From Melieria omissa (taxonomy: Eukaryota > Arthropoda > Insecta > Diptera > Ulidiidae): DNA of 64,000 bases. A program made the position numbers and the translations under genes. The notes beneath the pieces are model-generated. The model was not told where the DNA came from. It was given only the letters and a program-made list of their open reading frames with translations, and made no database searches. Location: assembly GCA_963971225.1 (NCBI GenBank), contig OZ020269.1, positions 10,749,201 to 10,813,200 of the forward strand, given 5' to 3'. Positions 10,634 through 23,300 of the stretch are shown here, piece by piece; position 1 is the stretch's first letter; every line of letters starts with the position of its first letter.

Positions 10634-11950
10634 GCTTATGTCGAAAAATCAGAAAAGGCAAAATAACGCCCTTGTTATCACAATTTTTACATTAGAAACG
10701 GTTTTGAAGCAGTTTTCGGAGCATAGACGCCCTTATGTTCGTTTCTGCAAACGTCAGCAGGTACAAAACGAGACTCTGACCACAGGCAAAAAGCCCATGA
10801 CTCGTATTATATATATTCCGATCATTGTAAGTAACAACGTCAAACAAGAAAATGCTGAAATTATTGCACTACTTATAAGTGTTTAATGCTTTTAACTTGA
10901 ATTAACAATAAATAATGCATTGTTTTAAAAGCTAACATCGTTTTTTTTAATTTGTGCGCTGTTATTTTCACTTTCCCCATACAAACTGTATACATTTTTT
11001 GTATAGACAGAAGGGTTAATATGTTTGTAACTGCCATTTTTGCTCAAATCAAAACGTCGACACTGCAATTTGTTGCCATTTCATAAAGCATCCAAAAATG
11101 GTTAAGCATATTTTTTGTAGCAAAAATGAAATTCATTCACGTGAGACAAGCAAATACTTCTCAGAAATCAATTATAATAGCAGCTGCCTTCACGACAACA
11201 AGCAACAAATAAACAAGTACAATTGTATTGTCGATCCTCCACAACTTGTTGGCACCCTGTACTAGAGATAACAACTTAGCTTCCACCATAGCCCTTCATT
11301 AGGGGATTTCGGGCTGCTTCGGGCACTTGGTTGACTTTTCACAGCACATGACGCCTCCTAAGAGGGAGAATTGTAATGATGATCCTTAACAAAGTGGTGA
11401 TCCTTAAAATTCTTGTTTCCCTGGAACTTCTTTATTGTACTGAACTATACTATATACTGACACCACTTTTGAAAACCTACCAGAGCCATGGAGAAGAATA
11501 CCAGCCCCGAGAGGCCGGGACGTAAGAGCCCTTCCTCTTCCTTCCATCGTCATGCGACGTGACTTAGTGATTGAAGAAATCTACCATATGCCAAGTGGTC
11601 CAAGAATATTTGTATATTATTTTAGTATTGGCCAGATGCGGCTTGAACCCTGACCACTAGACTCACAAGGCGAACGTGTAATTTATAAATATAGATATGT
11701 CACATATTTTTATTTATTTATTTAGCCTCATTGGCTTTCAGATCTTACTGACTATAGGAAAAATAAAAGAACACAAGTTGTTGGAAAACCCTATATAAGA
11801 GGTTCAACTTAACGTAATCAATATTAAATTTAACAATGTCTCTTTGGGAAACGAAATGTCAAAGTCGGTTACACTATTTAGTTTCGCAAGGGCTCTACTC
11901 AGAGGCGCATTCCTCGCATAGTTCGACCTGTATATTATAGATATGTACTT
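10634..11950. other. Intergenic, no gene recognised
   Basis: Short frames only (the longest is 82 codons, at 10638-10886, without a recognisable domain). Around 11640-11690 the minus strand has a tRNA B-box-like GGTTCAAGCC, but no cloverleaf can be drawn. Confidence 0.35.
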
Positions 11951-13160
11951 GTCCCTATGAAACCACGCACACACTGCCATACACTCACAGTGCGAAAAAA
12001 ATGTAAAAGCAGCGAGGGGGGAGCATTAAACCAACAAAACTGCCATCATACAAAAATACAAATTAGCCTCCGTCCGCTCTGCGTGTGCGTATGCAGCCAC
12101 ATATGCCGCCCATGCTGTCTTGCCACACACAAACAACACGAAAGCCAACTTCAACTCAGATTTGCAGCGTCGCCGCTTTGCCGATGTCCTTTTACAATGC
12201 GAAATTCAGCGGCAAGTGTTAATTATGCCGCGACATATTCAGCACAAGCACGCGGCCCACTCGGCAGCTGCACTCGTTTCTCCAGCAGCAGACACCGCCC
12301 CCCCTCCCCCCGCCGATCTAAAATAGCCGCACAACGCAACATCCTTCTGCCGCATGCCGACCAATAATTGTTGTTGCATGTACGAACGCATGTAACGTCG
12401 TGTACGCTCATTGCCACAGCCTGCGTCTGCGACCCGGCTCGCGCCGTCCAGTTGCTTCTGACTGCGTTGCATTGCGCCGCTGTCGCCAACTCTGATCGTT
12501 TGAGCGATTTCCTTTTGCAATTGCATTCGCCGGCCGCGGCGACATATTTCTGCCTTTTGCATTCGTTCGTAATAATTTTTCCAACAAGTGCCATACACGC
12601 ATTCCAAATAGTTTTCTATCATTAGCCCAGCTGTCGCTCCGCTCCCCCCGACCCAGCCACACGCACTTATAACTTATAACACTCGGTCTAGGCTGTCTGC
12701 GTCCTTGTTTCAATCCTCGTCGCACACTCCGCTGCGGTCAACTCAGCTGCGACTGCGGTTGGTCGCTTTGATGCTGGCGACTGCCATTGCTTGGCCACTG
12801 TTGACAACGTTGTTGTGCTCTGGTGCTGTTTCGCTGTTTTTATAATGTTGACAGAAAATGCCAAACATATTTGCTTCATAATTTTTCATTTCAACAGCAT
12901 TTTCTGCATTGCCTCCGCCTCTGGTTGTGTCTATGCGCGCCCGTCGATCTACGGCTGTCCATTTGTTTGTCCACCGCATTGTCAGGATACTTTTACAGTC
13001 TGGGAAAATATTTACGCTTAGCTAATAACAATTTTGCAATTGCCAATAAAAAACAATGTATTTATTGGCGCACTAATTGCTGGAAGACGCCGCTGGCCGA
13101 TGGTTGTAGATTAGTCAACAGTTCGCTGGTGGCTAATATCGCCGGCGCCTAAAACCGACA
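11951..13160. other. GC-richer non-coding block, possible promoter or UTR of an unseen gene
   Basis: The base composition is clearly higher in GC than the flanks and CpG-containing, with several overlapping frames on both strands, none with a recognisable domain. This composition resembles the promoter/5' UTR blocks elsewhere in the window (about 5110-5350, 23900-24950, 49240-50540). No exon structure could be assigned. Confidence 0.3.
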
Positions 13161-15396
13161 CATTCGAGAACGCATTCAAAACCAACTTTGCCCAACATAT
13201 ATATGCATAAATGCATGTACTTTCAAAGCCAAAAATCCGCTAGGGTCCAGGTGCTTTATTACTACAGGGATCTGGCCGTTTTTAACGCTTTCGCTAAATT
13301 TTGTAATTGGAAGTTGGAAAACATGCACAGGATTCTGTAAAGGAAAATCTGCCCAGACCAATAAAGTATATCAGTTCTGGGAGTACAGCAAAACCTCATA
13401 TTCAATCATATTACTCGTATACTTACTTTTTCATGGTTATATCTCTTCAGTGTCATTAATAGATAACACTACGCGACACGAAAAATGCTCCTAAAAATAA
13501 AAGTATTTCTTAGACTAGTTAATCTTCGGCTGCTGAACACGAAACTGAAAATCAAAAAGGTTTCTTAAGAAGCGTTTTCGAAAAATCTTCGAAAAACACT
13601 TTTTCCCCTCTTATTTCTGTTATGAGTACATATCTCGTAAACCAACCATCCGAGTAACACAACACAACACAACACCCATCGTTCAGAAGGTAATTAACTA
13701 ACCTTTCCAACAATACATAAATTGTTCAAATCAGATGAAATTTGGGGAAGTTACTGACGATGAAAGTTGAAAAAATTTAATTTTTTTGACCATTTTCAAA
13801 AATTATACGTTTTTGAATGGGTTTTTTATGAATAAAATAAATTATCTCCACTGAGTGAAAACACCAACTTTACATTTATTACACCGTGCGAGCAAATTTT
13901 TTTTATTTTTCCGAGACCCATCCAAATGTTGATATAGACGTGAAACTAGAGGTAATTTATGGTATCTTGGCATAGTCAGTTTTTCATTTTCTAACCCAAA
14001 AATCTTCTTGTGGTGGGGTATACCATAACCCAGAGGTTGTATTTTTGTAAATAATACGGATATCAGTTTTATGTGGGCACTATTGCTTCTAGGAACTGTT
14101 TATAACAGTCCAACCATACACATTTGCTATCCAAAAACGACTTGAGTCTGACCACATTTCAGTCACACCCCACTAAATTTCATTGGGGTATGGTACACCA
14201 CCAATAACGCAACTTTTTGTGTAAATGAAAATTGAAAATTAATTAGCATTAAAATCTATATTTGACATAGTAACCTTGAAAAGTGTATTAAACTGTTATA
14301 AATCGTTCCATGAAATGCTTGAACGTCAAAGATCCGAAGTCACAGAAGTATACTTGGGTAGAATAACTTACCCGGAATAATATGGGATGAAGAATCTATA
14401 ATTAACTAACTATAACAACCCGCTACTGGGTCACGGTCTGCCAAAAAAGGTCACTCCAAGCGTTTCTACTTTGCTCGCGCCTTTTCCAGTTGGTCACACC
14501 AAGAGATGATGGAGTGTTCTCAACTTGTTCCTTCTACCAGAGACACTGTCTTCCTCTTCGTCGTCAAACACCAAGGATCTATGAACGTTCTTTATTTGTC
14601 AAACATTTCATTAAGTTCATAGTTGAGTACAGTATTTAGTGTAAAGCGCATTTGACCAAAGCTTTTTGGTTTGTTTCCAGGACGTATTAGTCTGAGTCAC
14701 AGATTTTTCCCATTTGTGACTGGAAACATACTACAAGTCTGTTCACCTTAATCCTCAAAGGCATAGATCCGCCTGAAGGCATATTAAACACTAATACAAA
14801 ATACTCACAAAATATTACATAAGAATCAATAACTCATTACAAAACAGAGTTCAACAATTTCCAAAATATTCCTTTTGAAGTATTGAAGTATCTATTCTAT
14901 TTTGACGAAATCAACCTTAAACAAATCAAAGTACCGTAGAAATCGAGAAGGGATGTTGAAATGAATTCTTTTTAAAAGGGGACGAGCAATCAACCAAACC
15001 GGCAATAACATCTCAAACAAATGACAAAGATAGGAGGGATACTCTATAGTGCAAGGTTTTTTAATTTATGAGCTTACAGCGTGAGATATAAGATGGAACA
15101 TTACTCTGAAAGTGTAGAAATTTTAGAGTGAAGAGTAGGAAAACTTTTTGAATACTTTCCAAGCGATTCAATGGTGATTGACCTCCAAATAATCGAAGCC
15201 GTCTCTAATTTCGAATGGACAAGACAGGTGTAAAGCTGTTTGAGATTGCAGGGATTGGAGAACTCAGAGCTTTTGCATTTGACAAATCTAATATGGCATA
15301 GGACTTTGGCAATGTAGACATTTATATAACTTGAGAAGGAAAACTTTGCATCAAAAATTACCCCCAGATTCTTAGTCTCAATATGAGATTTTTATA
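13161..15396. other. Intergenic, repeat-like but no gene
   Basis: Contains a short (AACAC)n run at about 13657-13675 and two inverted-looking copies of a GGGGTATACCATA motif at about 14016 and 14186. A related CATACCCCACCACACC motif recurs at about 18432. These may be relics of one MITE family. No coding signal. Confidence 0.35.
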
Positions 15397-15594
15397 GTTT
15401 AACGCCGAATTCGAAAGGCTTGGAGGTTTTTCCATTGGCTGCCCAGAGTGCACTTTTGCGTTTCTTGTAATTCTCATCTACTTCTTGTGGATAGCGGTAG
15501 AAGTAGATGAGCGTTTCACCAGCCCGAGCTGTGATTTGAACCTTGGGCCTCTGGTATGAGAAGCCAGCGCGTTACCCACTGCACTATCGAGGCC
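15397..15594 (-). mobile_element. tRNA-derived SINE, copy 1
   Basis: On the minus strand the head reads GCCTCGATAGTGCAGTGGGT, followed by a Pol III B box GGTTCAAATC near 15537-15546. A body shared with the copy at 60753 follows (CTCATCTACTTCTA, then CGCTATCCACA, GAGAATTACAAGAA, AACCTCCAAG and TTCGAATTCGG). The shared body beyond the tRNA-like head marks it as a SINE rather than a tRNA gene. Confidence 0.7.
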
Positions 15595-15924
15595 TTTTCT
15601 TTTATTTATTAATGTTTAGAGGAAAACGAATGCGAGAGGACCACGTTTTGACAGTGTCAACTTCTACCTGAAGTGCCTGAGAATCGGCGTGGTCCCTATC
15701 AATTGAATACCTAAGTGATTCTACTACACGAAAAACAAGAGCCTCTGACTGGACTTAAGACCAGTAAGATTCTTCTCAAGGCTCTGACTAGGGCAACGGC
15801 TGTTTAAACCCCCCCGCAAAGTTTATCTATCTATCCACCTCAACATTAGACAACATTCTACAGTGCAAACAAAGCAAAACAAATTATAGTTTCAACACTT
15901 TCCATCAGAGGGCGCCTCCCATTC

Positions 15925-16085
15925 CAGTGGCGCACACAAGATTCATTTTGGGGGAAATCTGTTCAGAACCTTCCGTTCACAACCCAATACCCGTTAAAAA
16001 TATATTTAGCAACCTAAATGCTTACCAGATACCAATATTTGAAAGGGGTTTGAACCCTCTGAATGCCTTCTTGCATACGCCACTG
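15925..16085. mobile_element. hAT-type MITE, second copy
   Basis: Starts CAGTGGCGCACACAAGATTC and ends with the complement-like GCATACGCCACTG. The ends resemble those of the 10474-10625 element. CCTCCCAT (about 15915-15922) and CCTCCTAT (16086-16093) are a plausible 8-bp target duplication with one mismatch. Confidence 0.6.
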
Positions 16086-16452
16086 CCTCCTATACAAAAT
16101 AAGTTCTGAAGTTATCAACTTTTGAGTTTATCTACTACTAAAACCCAACCCAACTTGACACCCCACAAAAAAAACACCAAATTTCTTTGGAATGCCTCAA
16201 CGGGCATCAAACTTTATAGCTTTTACTCGACTATTTACTAATTAAAGGCTGCTCGTAAAAATGCCAAACCACTTTTCAACACGTTATCGAACTTGATTTA
16301 TTATTCGGTTACCTATAATTTAGATTAAAGTTATATTGTCCTGTTCAGTTTCACTGCTTGTCTACAAAATATTTACAATCGCTGTATGTGTACCTTATCT
16401 GAGGGACGCGAGGGCGCCCGTTGCTACCTCGATCTTTTGTTGTTGTTAGTCA

Positions 16453-18251
16453 TCAGGCCAGCCATTCGCGTACCAAACTGGCCAGCCGCTCTTTGGATGC
16501 GCGCATTTCTGCACTGTCGCTATCGCTAATCGAACGAAAGTCGGCACAGTGCGAAGCGAGCGGTATGACCGTTGCGCCCTGTGACTCACCGTGACCCACC
16601 GCATTCCAGGGATCGAGCGCGCCGTGCGTCATGTAGACATTCTCGGCACGCGGCTCCATGCCACCAAATTCCTTATTGGTCTGCGCTGTCTTGGCGTTAA
16701 TATTCTCGTCCGTGTACTCATCGCCGAAGATGTCGCGACAGAGTGTCGTGTACAGCTGGGCGGGGAACTTGGTGCCGAAGGGCTGGTTTCTCGAACGGGA
16801 GCTCTGGTACCAGCCGTACTCGTTGCATGTCTGATAGTACCAGGGACGGCCTAAAAGTTGAACACTAAAAAGCAACTGCCACTTTGATCAAGGTTGTCTG
16901 TCGGGCCCTACTTGCGCCGTAAAGGTAAGAAGAGTCCATGTAATAGGCGAGCGAATCCTTGTAGGTAATATCGGTGCACTCGTAGCCGCCGTACAAGGCC
17001 AGTAAACCCGCAATCGCAGTCACATCATCCTCGAATTGCATCAGATACTTGCACAGTATGGGGACATCGTCGTCTCTGCGTGTATAGGGGAAAACATTTG
17101 CATTGCATTAGAACGCCGTCAACAATTGTGATCGTTGATCTGGCACGCACTCCTGGTACTGCACAACGCCGGCAAAGATATTGGATATGGTCGAAAAGAA
17201 CGACCACACATCCAGGTCATTGTGCTCGTCGAAGTTATTGCAGAGCTTGAACATTGCCTTGATCTCAGCGCCGCGCTTGTTTGCGAGCATCTCCTCCAGC
17301 TCGGCCACACCATTCTGTATGCGATTGTAGCACTGTTTTCCACCCAGATTCAGTATGGCGCGACCCACTACCACCTTGTACTCTGCACCGAGATAAAAGA
17401 ACGCTTAGTTGTGGCTCTTAGTTGTGCCATCTCAGTCTCAAACCTGGGTAGTCCATTTTGGCCAGCAGCGGTGCACTGGATGCCCAGCCGCCCGAGAGTA
17501 AATCGGGATACAAGTGCTTGAACCACACCACCATAGTGGCCGAGTACGAGCCTCCAGCCATTATGACGCGAGAGTTGGCCAGCGCCGGATTATTGGAGCG
17601 CTGATACTCAATGAAATGTGCTAGATCGGCGAGCGCCTGCTTCACATGCAAATACTTCAAATTGTCCACCGTAATATCGCTGAAAGAACAGATGTCAGAT
17701 GTCAGCTGCACAGGTGCCAACACTCAACGTCCAGCCGCGGTGCATGGCAACTTACTCAGTGGGCAAACTTTTGCCATAGTAGCGATGCTCGGTGTAGAAG
17801 AGTATGCCGTTGTGCTCCTTGGCCATGTCCACAAAATGGCCACCACTTATGCTGCCCGCCGAAATGGCCCACTCGCCGCCCAGATAGATGAACATAGGAC
17901 CGCCCTCTTGGAAGTACTCGTCGTTGGTCAAGTAACGCTGCGCGACCAAGTGTCAGTTTGCACCGAATCATTGCGATTGTTCATTGCCCAACTCACCATT
18001 TTCCATGTTTCGGTCACACTGGCATCGAAATGATCCAACTTCTGTTCGATCCATGCTTCGCTGATGACGGCTCGAGTAGTGGCTTGCGTAAGCGGTGGTC
18101 CCCGCTGCAGGTAACGCAAACTTTGCACGAAGAGATTGTGCTCCTCTTCAGCATCAGTCTGCATTTTGGCGCGGAATTTCTGTGCGTCAAAGGCCGCCAT
18201 GGCGGTGGCCACCAGCAGCGCCACCAAGAACAATAACCGCAACCACTTCAT
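16453..18251 (-). CDS. S28-family serine peptidase (prolyl carboxypeptidase / thymus-specific serine protease-like)
   Basis: Six exons: 18251-17997, 17937-17756, 17679-17444, 17382-17151, 17075-16912 and 16850-16453. All introns are 60-80 bp with GT-AG ends and matching phase, giving 488 residues, normal for the family. MKWLRLLFLVALLVATAMA is a signal peptide, so the enzyme is lysosomal or secreted. Family signatures are LDHFD (about residues 70-74), GGPMFIYLGGEW, FYTEHRYYGKSLPT, the nucleophile elbow AGGSYS (Ser190), WASSAPLLAKMDYP, the charge-relay Asp in HGALDPWN (Asp436), and His in ASHCAD (His457). The catalytic triad is complete. S28 enzymes cleave after proline or act as dipeptidyl/carboxypeptidases; the exact specificity cannot be read here. 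Drosophila has several tandem paralogues, and the orthologue is not assigned. AATAAA lies about 150 bp past the stop (16302-16297). Confidence 0.93.
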
Positions 18252-18781
18252 GTCTCTGAATGACTGACCGTTGCAGTCGTCTGTTGTATTGAGCTTGTAC
18301 GGCAAAATTGCTAGAAATTGTGGTCAGACTTTGCAAGTGCCATAATTTAACGATTTATAGCATAAAATCAGCGATTAGATATTGGTGCCTGATAAATATT
18401 CTATTCTGCTATATAAAGTTTTTTGGTATGTCATACCCCACCACACCAATAACGTAATTTTTTTTTTCACCACACCAACGCCGGGTTAAAGGACTTTAAA
18501 ATTTTAAGGATATGCACATTTCAAATATTTTTTTAAATATTTGCGGTTGTGCAATCAATAGATAGTTTTATTCCCGTATTGAGTTTTCAGGTTGTTTGAT
18601 AGATCGCCCCATCGCCCCTCTCAGGGGAAACTAGAACAGCTCGCAAGGTGAATGAAAGACGTTTTCTTAATCCTTTCCTGCCATAACTCCAGAACTATTG
18701 TGAGCACCAACAAAGACTGAACGATTGAACCAGCATGGCATATTGTCCTTTTTTTCTGTGCAAAATGCTAAATGCTCAGTT

Positions 18782-19970
18782 CTGTGGCCGTAAGGAATAA
18801 CAGCCAAAGTTATGAAGTTTTCAGGAGAGCACTTTTAATTTTAGAATTTGCTTTAGATTTAACTAGAAAAATTTTAGATTTTTGGGCGTAAAACATTCAT
18901 TTTATGAGCAAAAGCCATAGAATTTTGTGTAGTAGTAAGGGAGAGGGCTGGGGTGTGAACCGGGTTTTGTTTTTTGGCTCTAACTTTTCACAGAATAAAG
19001 ATATCGAAACACCGAAGATACCGTTGGAAAGGTAAATATAACGCGCAAATTTGTTATGAAGACAGATTACCGTTTTGATTAACATTTAACTCTCTACGTC
19101 CAATTTTCTAAGGATGTGATTTTTCGCTTTTCCAAAAAAGTGGCTGGGTTGTGAACCATCTGGCAAATCGCAATTAAAGTCGAAAAATACGAAGAAAACA
19201 CCCATAATTTTGATATAAGTTGAAAATTTATTTAATCAGGAAGACTCAAGACGTGAAAAAAGGTTATAATGACGCCACTTAGGCCAAAAAATCGCAATGA
19301 ATGCAAGTGCTCAATATTTGTTTGTTTTCATCCTAATCGGTGTCGCAATGTTTGCATATGACATACGAACGCGTTCTCGCATTGGCCCACTTCAAGTGAA
19401 CTCACCGAAATCGAGTGACATTACATAAAATTACTTTATTTTAATAAATCCGGCGATATTTGACCGTCCTAGTGCAAATGTAGTCCGAAAACCAGGTGGT
19501 TCATAACCCAGCCCCCACAGTGGTTCACAGCCCAACCACGATGCCATTTTGTAAACTTTTAAAACAACGACACTTCCAATCATATTTCAACATAAACAAA
19601 TATTGGATCGTAAAATAGAATCAATACCCTAAATAAATATGTGTTACACTTACATTTTTGCAATAACTTCAGTCACTTGGATAGCACTTTAAAAAAAGCA
19701 AAAAAGTTTTCGCAGTCGATTTTCAAACACGGTGTCTTTCAAACTCGATTGCTGCCACAAGCAATACGTGTTTGTACTTCGGTGTAACCACAAAAGCAGA
19801 GTCATATCATAAGACAAACCTGACAGTTGAAAGATTGGGGATATGTCAATTAGGGAAAGAAAAAACAGTAATGGTTCACAACCCAGCCTGGTTCACAACC
19901 CAGCCCTCTCCCTTACATTTGAATACGACGAATGCAATATGACTTTGGCTGTTATTCCTTACGGCCACAG
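18782..19970. mobile_element. MITE with CTGTGG ends and 4-bp target duplication, interrupted by a nested element
   Basis: Inverted ends CTGTGGCCGTAAGGAATAAC (18782-18801) and the complement (ending 19970) extend about 29 bp with almost no mismatch. The flanks are AGTT (18778-18781) and AGTT (19971-19974). Removing the nested element at 18938-19913 leaves a MITE of about 213 bp. The ends start CTGTGG and the duplication is 4 bp, as in the element at 20318-23665, suggesting the same superfamily. Confidence 0.75.
18938..19913. mobile_element. 976-bp TA-flanked non-autonomous DNA element nested in another MITE
   Basis: The inverted ends AGGGAGAGGGCTGGG (18938-18952) and complement (ending 19913) are flanked by TA on both sides (18936-18937 and 19914-19915). 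The motif GGTTCACAACCCAGCC recurs in both orientations inside (about 19143, 19498, 19528, 19872, 19889), as subterminal transposase-binding repeats often do. No transposase is encoded. Confidence 0.7.
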
Positions 19971-20317
19971 AGTTGTTTTCTAATGTCGATAGCAGCGATT
20001 TTGTTGCTGTTGTTGTTCACATAATAGCTATTTTTGTTTGGGAAATTTGTCACAGCTTTAAATGACCTCAGTCTGTAGGGACTTGCCACAGAGGCCAGTT
20101 GCAACTTGCCAGACTGTGTACAAATATCCAAAACTGGATAAGGAAAAAACGGAATTGCTGCTCACCTAAATAGTTGCCGTCTAATCAAACAACCCAGTAG
20201 GAAATTTACAATAGAACACTCAGAGTGTAGAAATGTTAAAGATCATTTCAAGTGGAAATTGCTAAGATTTTAGGCAGAGAAAATACTAAGCATCATTGAA
20301 TTTTGTTAGACTTAATT

Positions 20318-23300
20318 CTGTGGTCAAAAGCAATAACCGCCTAAGTCGAAAATTGCTGTTTCGAGCAATCTCGTTTTAAAGTTTTAAGCGCATATTTAAA
20401 AAAAGTAGTAACGCATACTGAAATAAAATTGACCAATGATAATAGGTTATTATATGATTGATTAGAATGTACTAAATATTTATGGAAATACTTTTTATTT
20501 AGAGAGGATTTTGGAAAAACCGGATAATGGCGATTATTGCACATTGACTAGCTCACATTTATTGCACTTATATCGACTTAAGCTTTTGTTGCTTTTCAAA
20601 ATGTGTGAGCTTCTGTACTTATGTTGACTTAAGTTGTTATTGTATTTTCAGAAATAATCACCCCAATAAGATAAGCGATAATGCAGAAAAGTCATAAGGA
20701 GTTATTAAACACTTCATTGCTTTATTAAGTATAATAAACACATTGAAACATAAAAAACAACTTCAGTTGAAATATTTGTGATAAAAGAAATTATAAATAT
20801 TAAAATAAATTAAAAATTAATATTTCAATAACTTAGTTTAAGTACATTCCAAACTTCAATATGATTTTGAAAAAAATAAAATTACTCATCATCAGTATCT
20901 TCAACTAAATCTGGATGGATATCGATAGTAGTTTCATTAGTTTTAAGTGTTTTATAGAACGCATGGAAGCAAGGGTTTATAAACGGCAGTAAGTCTTCAA
21001 GATCTTTTTTCTTTTTGACATCAATTGTAGCTTCTTCTGTAAGCTTAGGGACATCCTTTATGGAGACAAAGCTAACACCACGTTTTACTATGTTTAGTAT
21101 TTGAAATTCTTCTTCTTCTTTTAAGCTGGTTTTGTAGAATATTTTACCGAAATTATTCCTTTTGAACCGCAGCTATTTAACGTTTTTCCAACAAAACTTT
21201 TCTCCATTTTCATTTGATGGTCTCCACATAAATTTGTTTTTTAAAAAAAGCGAAAAGTTAAAAAAATCATCTTTGGTCATTTCTATCACCCTGAATCTAT
21301 TTCTAACACCAGCATATCTAACAAAATTATACCAATCATGCGGATGGTGTATTTGAGCGCTAGTTTTCTTTTTTTCCCTTTCAATCACAGCATGATCGAC
21401 ATCGCATTCCATGTGTGTATGCCCTGGTTCTAAAAACTTGTGATCGACCGTTTCAAGATTTTCATTTGCTCCAAAAGCAAGTAAAAACATGGCGCAAACA
21501 AAAGAATTTTTGTTTTGTCCTACACAGGAATCACTATAAAAAATTGCGTGCTTTAATTGACTAAGACTGTTTATGTGTTTAAATAGACATGAGGCAATAT
21601 TATTGCCACCACGCCCAGATAAAGCCTCGTGCCACATATAGCAATATGGGGTACCTGTGTTACAATCGTGTACTGTGAGATTATATGTCCACAATTGTCT
21701 TTTGTAAAAACTAATACATGTTTTCAAAAATGGCGTAGGCAAGCACTGCTGCAAATCAAATGCGAAAGTTTTAATTGTTAAATCCTTGGCTGCCATGTCT
21801 TTATCAATTCTTTTAGATTGATATGCTAATTCAGCCTTATCATGATGGAGGGAAAGCTCATTTTCAAAATCCTTTAAAGAAGCTGTATTGTTCTCCTGCT
21901 TAGCAATATCAATTTTGGCTTTTAATCTATCGCATGTATGACAGGTGTCTATCTTAGGTTGCTTAAATTTTATATTCATTGCTGTAAAAATGTGCAAAAA
22001 TAGTATTAGTATAATAACCAATAACTGAAATACTTTGATCATACTTTTAAAAATATTACTGTAGGAAGTGATGCTGACTGCTCTAGATGCATTCTCATCA
22101 CAATACAGTTTGTACATTTGAGTAATTGATAAATCTGCATGAAAATACATGCAGCTCGTATCTCTTCTGGTGTAGTGACTTTCATATTTGGGGAAACTAT
22201 TTATGTGGTCCTTTATTTTTTGAATGTCGTTTTCAGATAGTTTGTTTGTTCCTGCTCCCGATCCACGTTTATCAGAAAACTGACTATTGGGAAAATTAAT
22301 TTTTTGTTTTTGGACACTTTTAAGAAAGCTTTCACTTTCATCGAAGCATTGCTTGAAACATTTCTGGCATATTTGAATACTTCTTCCGTTATACTCCAAA
22401 TGATACTTCACATGAACGTTCCGCTGACGAGGCTTTTCAGGATGTTTTTGCAGGCGTTTAGTTTTATTGTCTTCAATATCAATCAATCCACCAATAAATA
22501 AAATTCTTTGATTATATGTACCTAGTGCCCAATACTTATCGAAATATTCCTTTTGGATGCTGTCCGGTACTTTAGATTTGCACCTCATTCGGCATTCAGA
22601 AACTAAGGGTCTAAAGGTTCTCTGAGCTATAACACGTCCCTTTTTATTCACATATTTTTGCCCAGTATTACGCCTTGCTTGAGATATTTTCCGCGAATAA
22701 GCACTTTGAGCCGCGGTGGTAAGCACTTGTTCTTCCTCACTATCAGTTCCATCTGACACTTGATAATCGGGATCTGCACGTGAGTCGTCGCTAGAAAACT
22801 GGAACATTTCTTGCTCTGCAGATGTATATACTTCGTTGTCGATGACATTTTCACATGCAAGAGGTTTATTGTATTCATCATGATTTCCTATGATTAGTGA
22901 AATATAGTAAGTATATAAAAATTATAATAACTGGACTTCGATTTCACTGTTGAAGCAAATTTTAAATGTCTCCGAATTTAACTTACTTTCTAATGAGTTT
23001 TCAACACTTTCAATGTTTATTCCTTCAATTTCGTGCGACATTTTAATTCTTCACAAATAAATTACATGCACTTTTCTAATTAAATTTAATAATCACTTCA
23101 GAAGTGTGCGCACTTCACTCGCTGAGCATAACGACTTAAATGAAAATAATTCTCTGACGCGCAATCGACGCAACAACCTAACTGCACTTAAAACGGTAAT
23201 TGTCACAAAAGAGAATACGCAATACTAGCTTACTTCGATTTTGTTTTCCTTTTAGTATCACGGCGATTGCGCAATAAAGGCTTACATTGAGTTTAGAAAT

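Noticed and set aside
11640..11690. tRNA-like sequence on the minus strand
   Set aside because: Only a B-box-like GGTTCAAGCC is present; no anticodon arm or cloverleaf can be formed.
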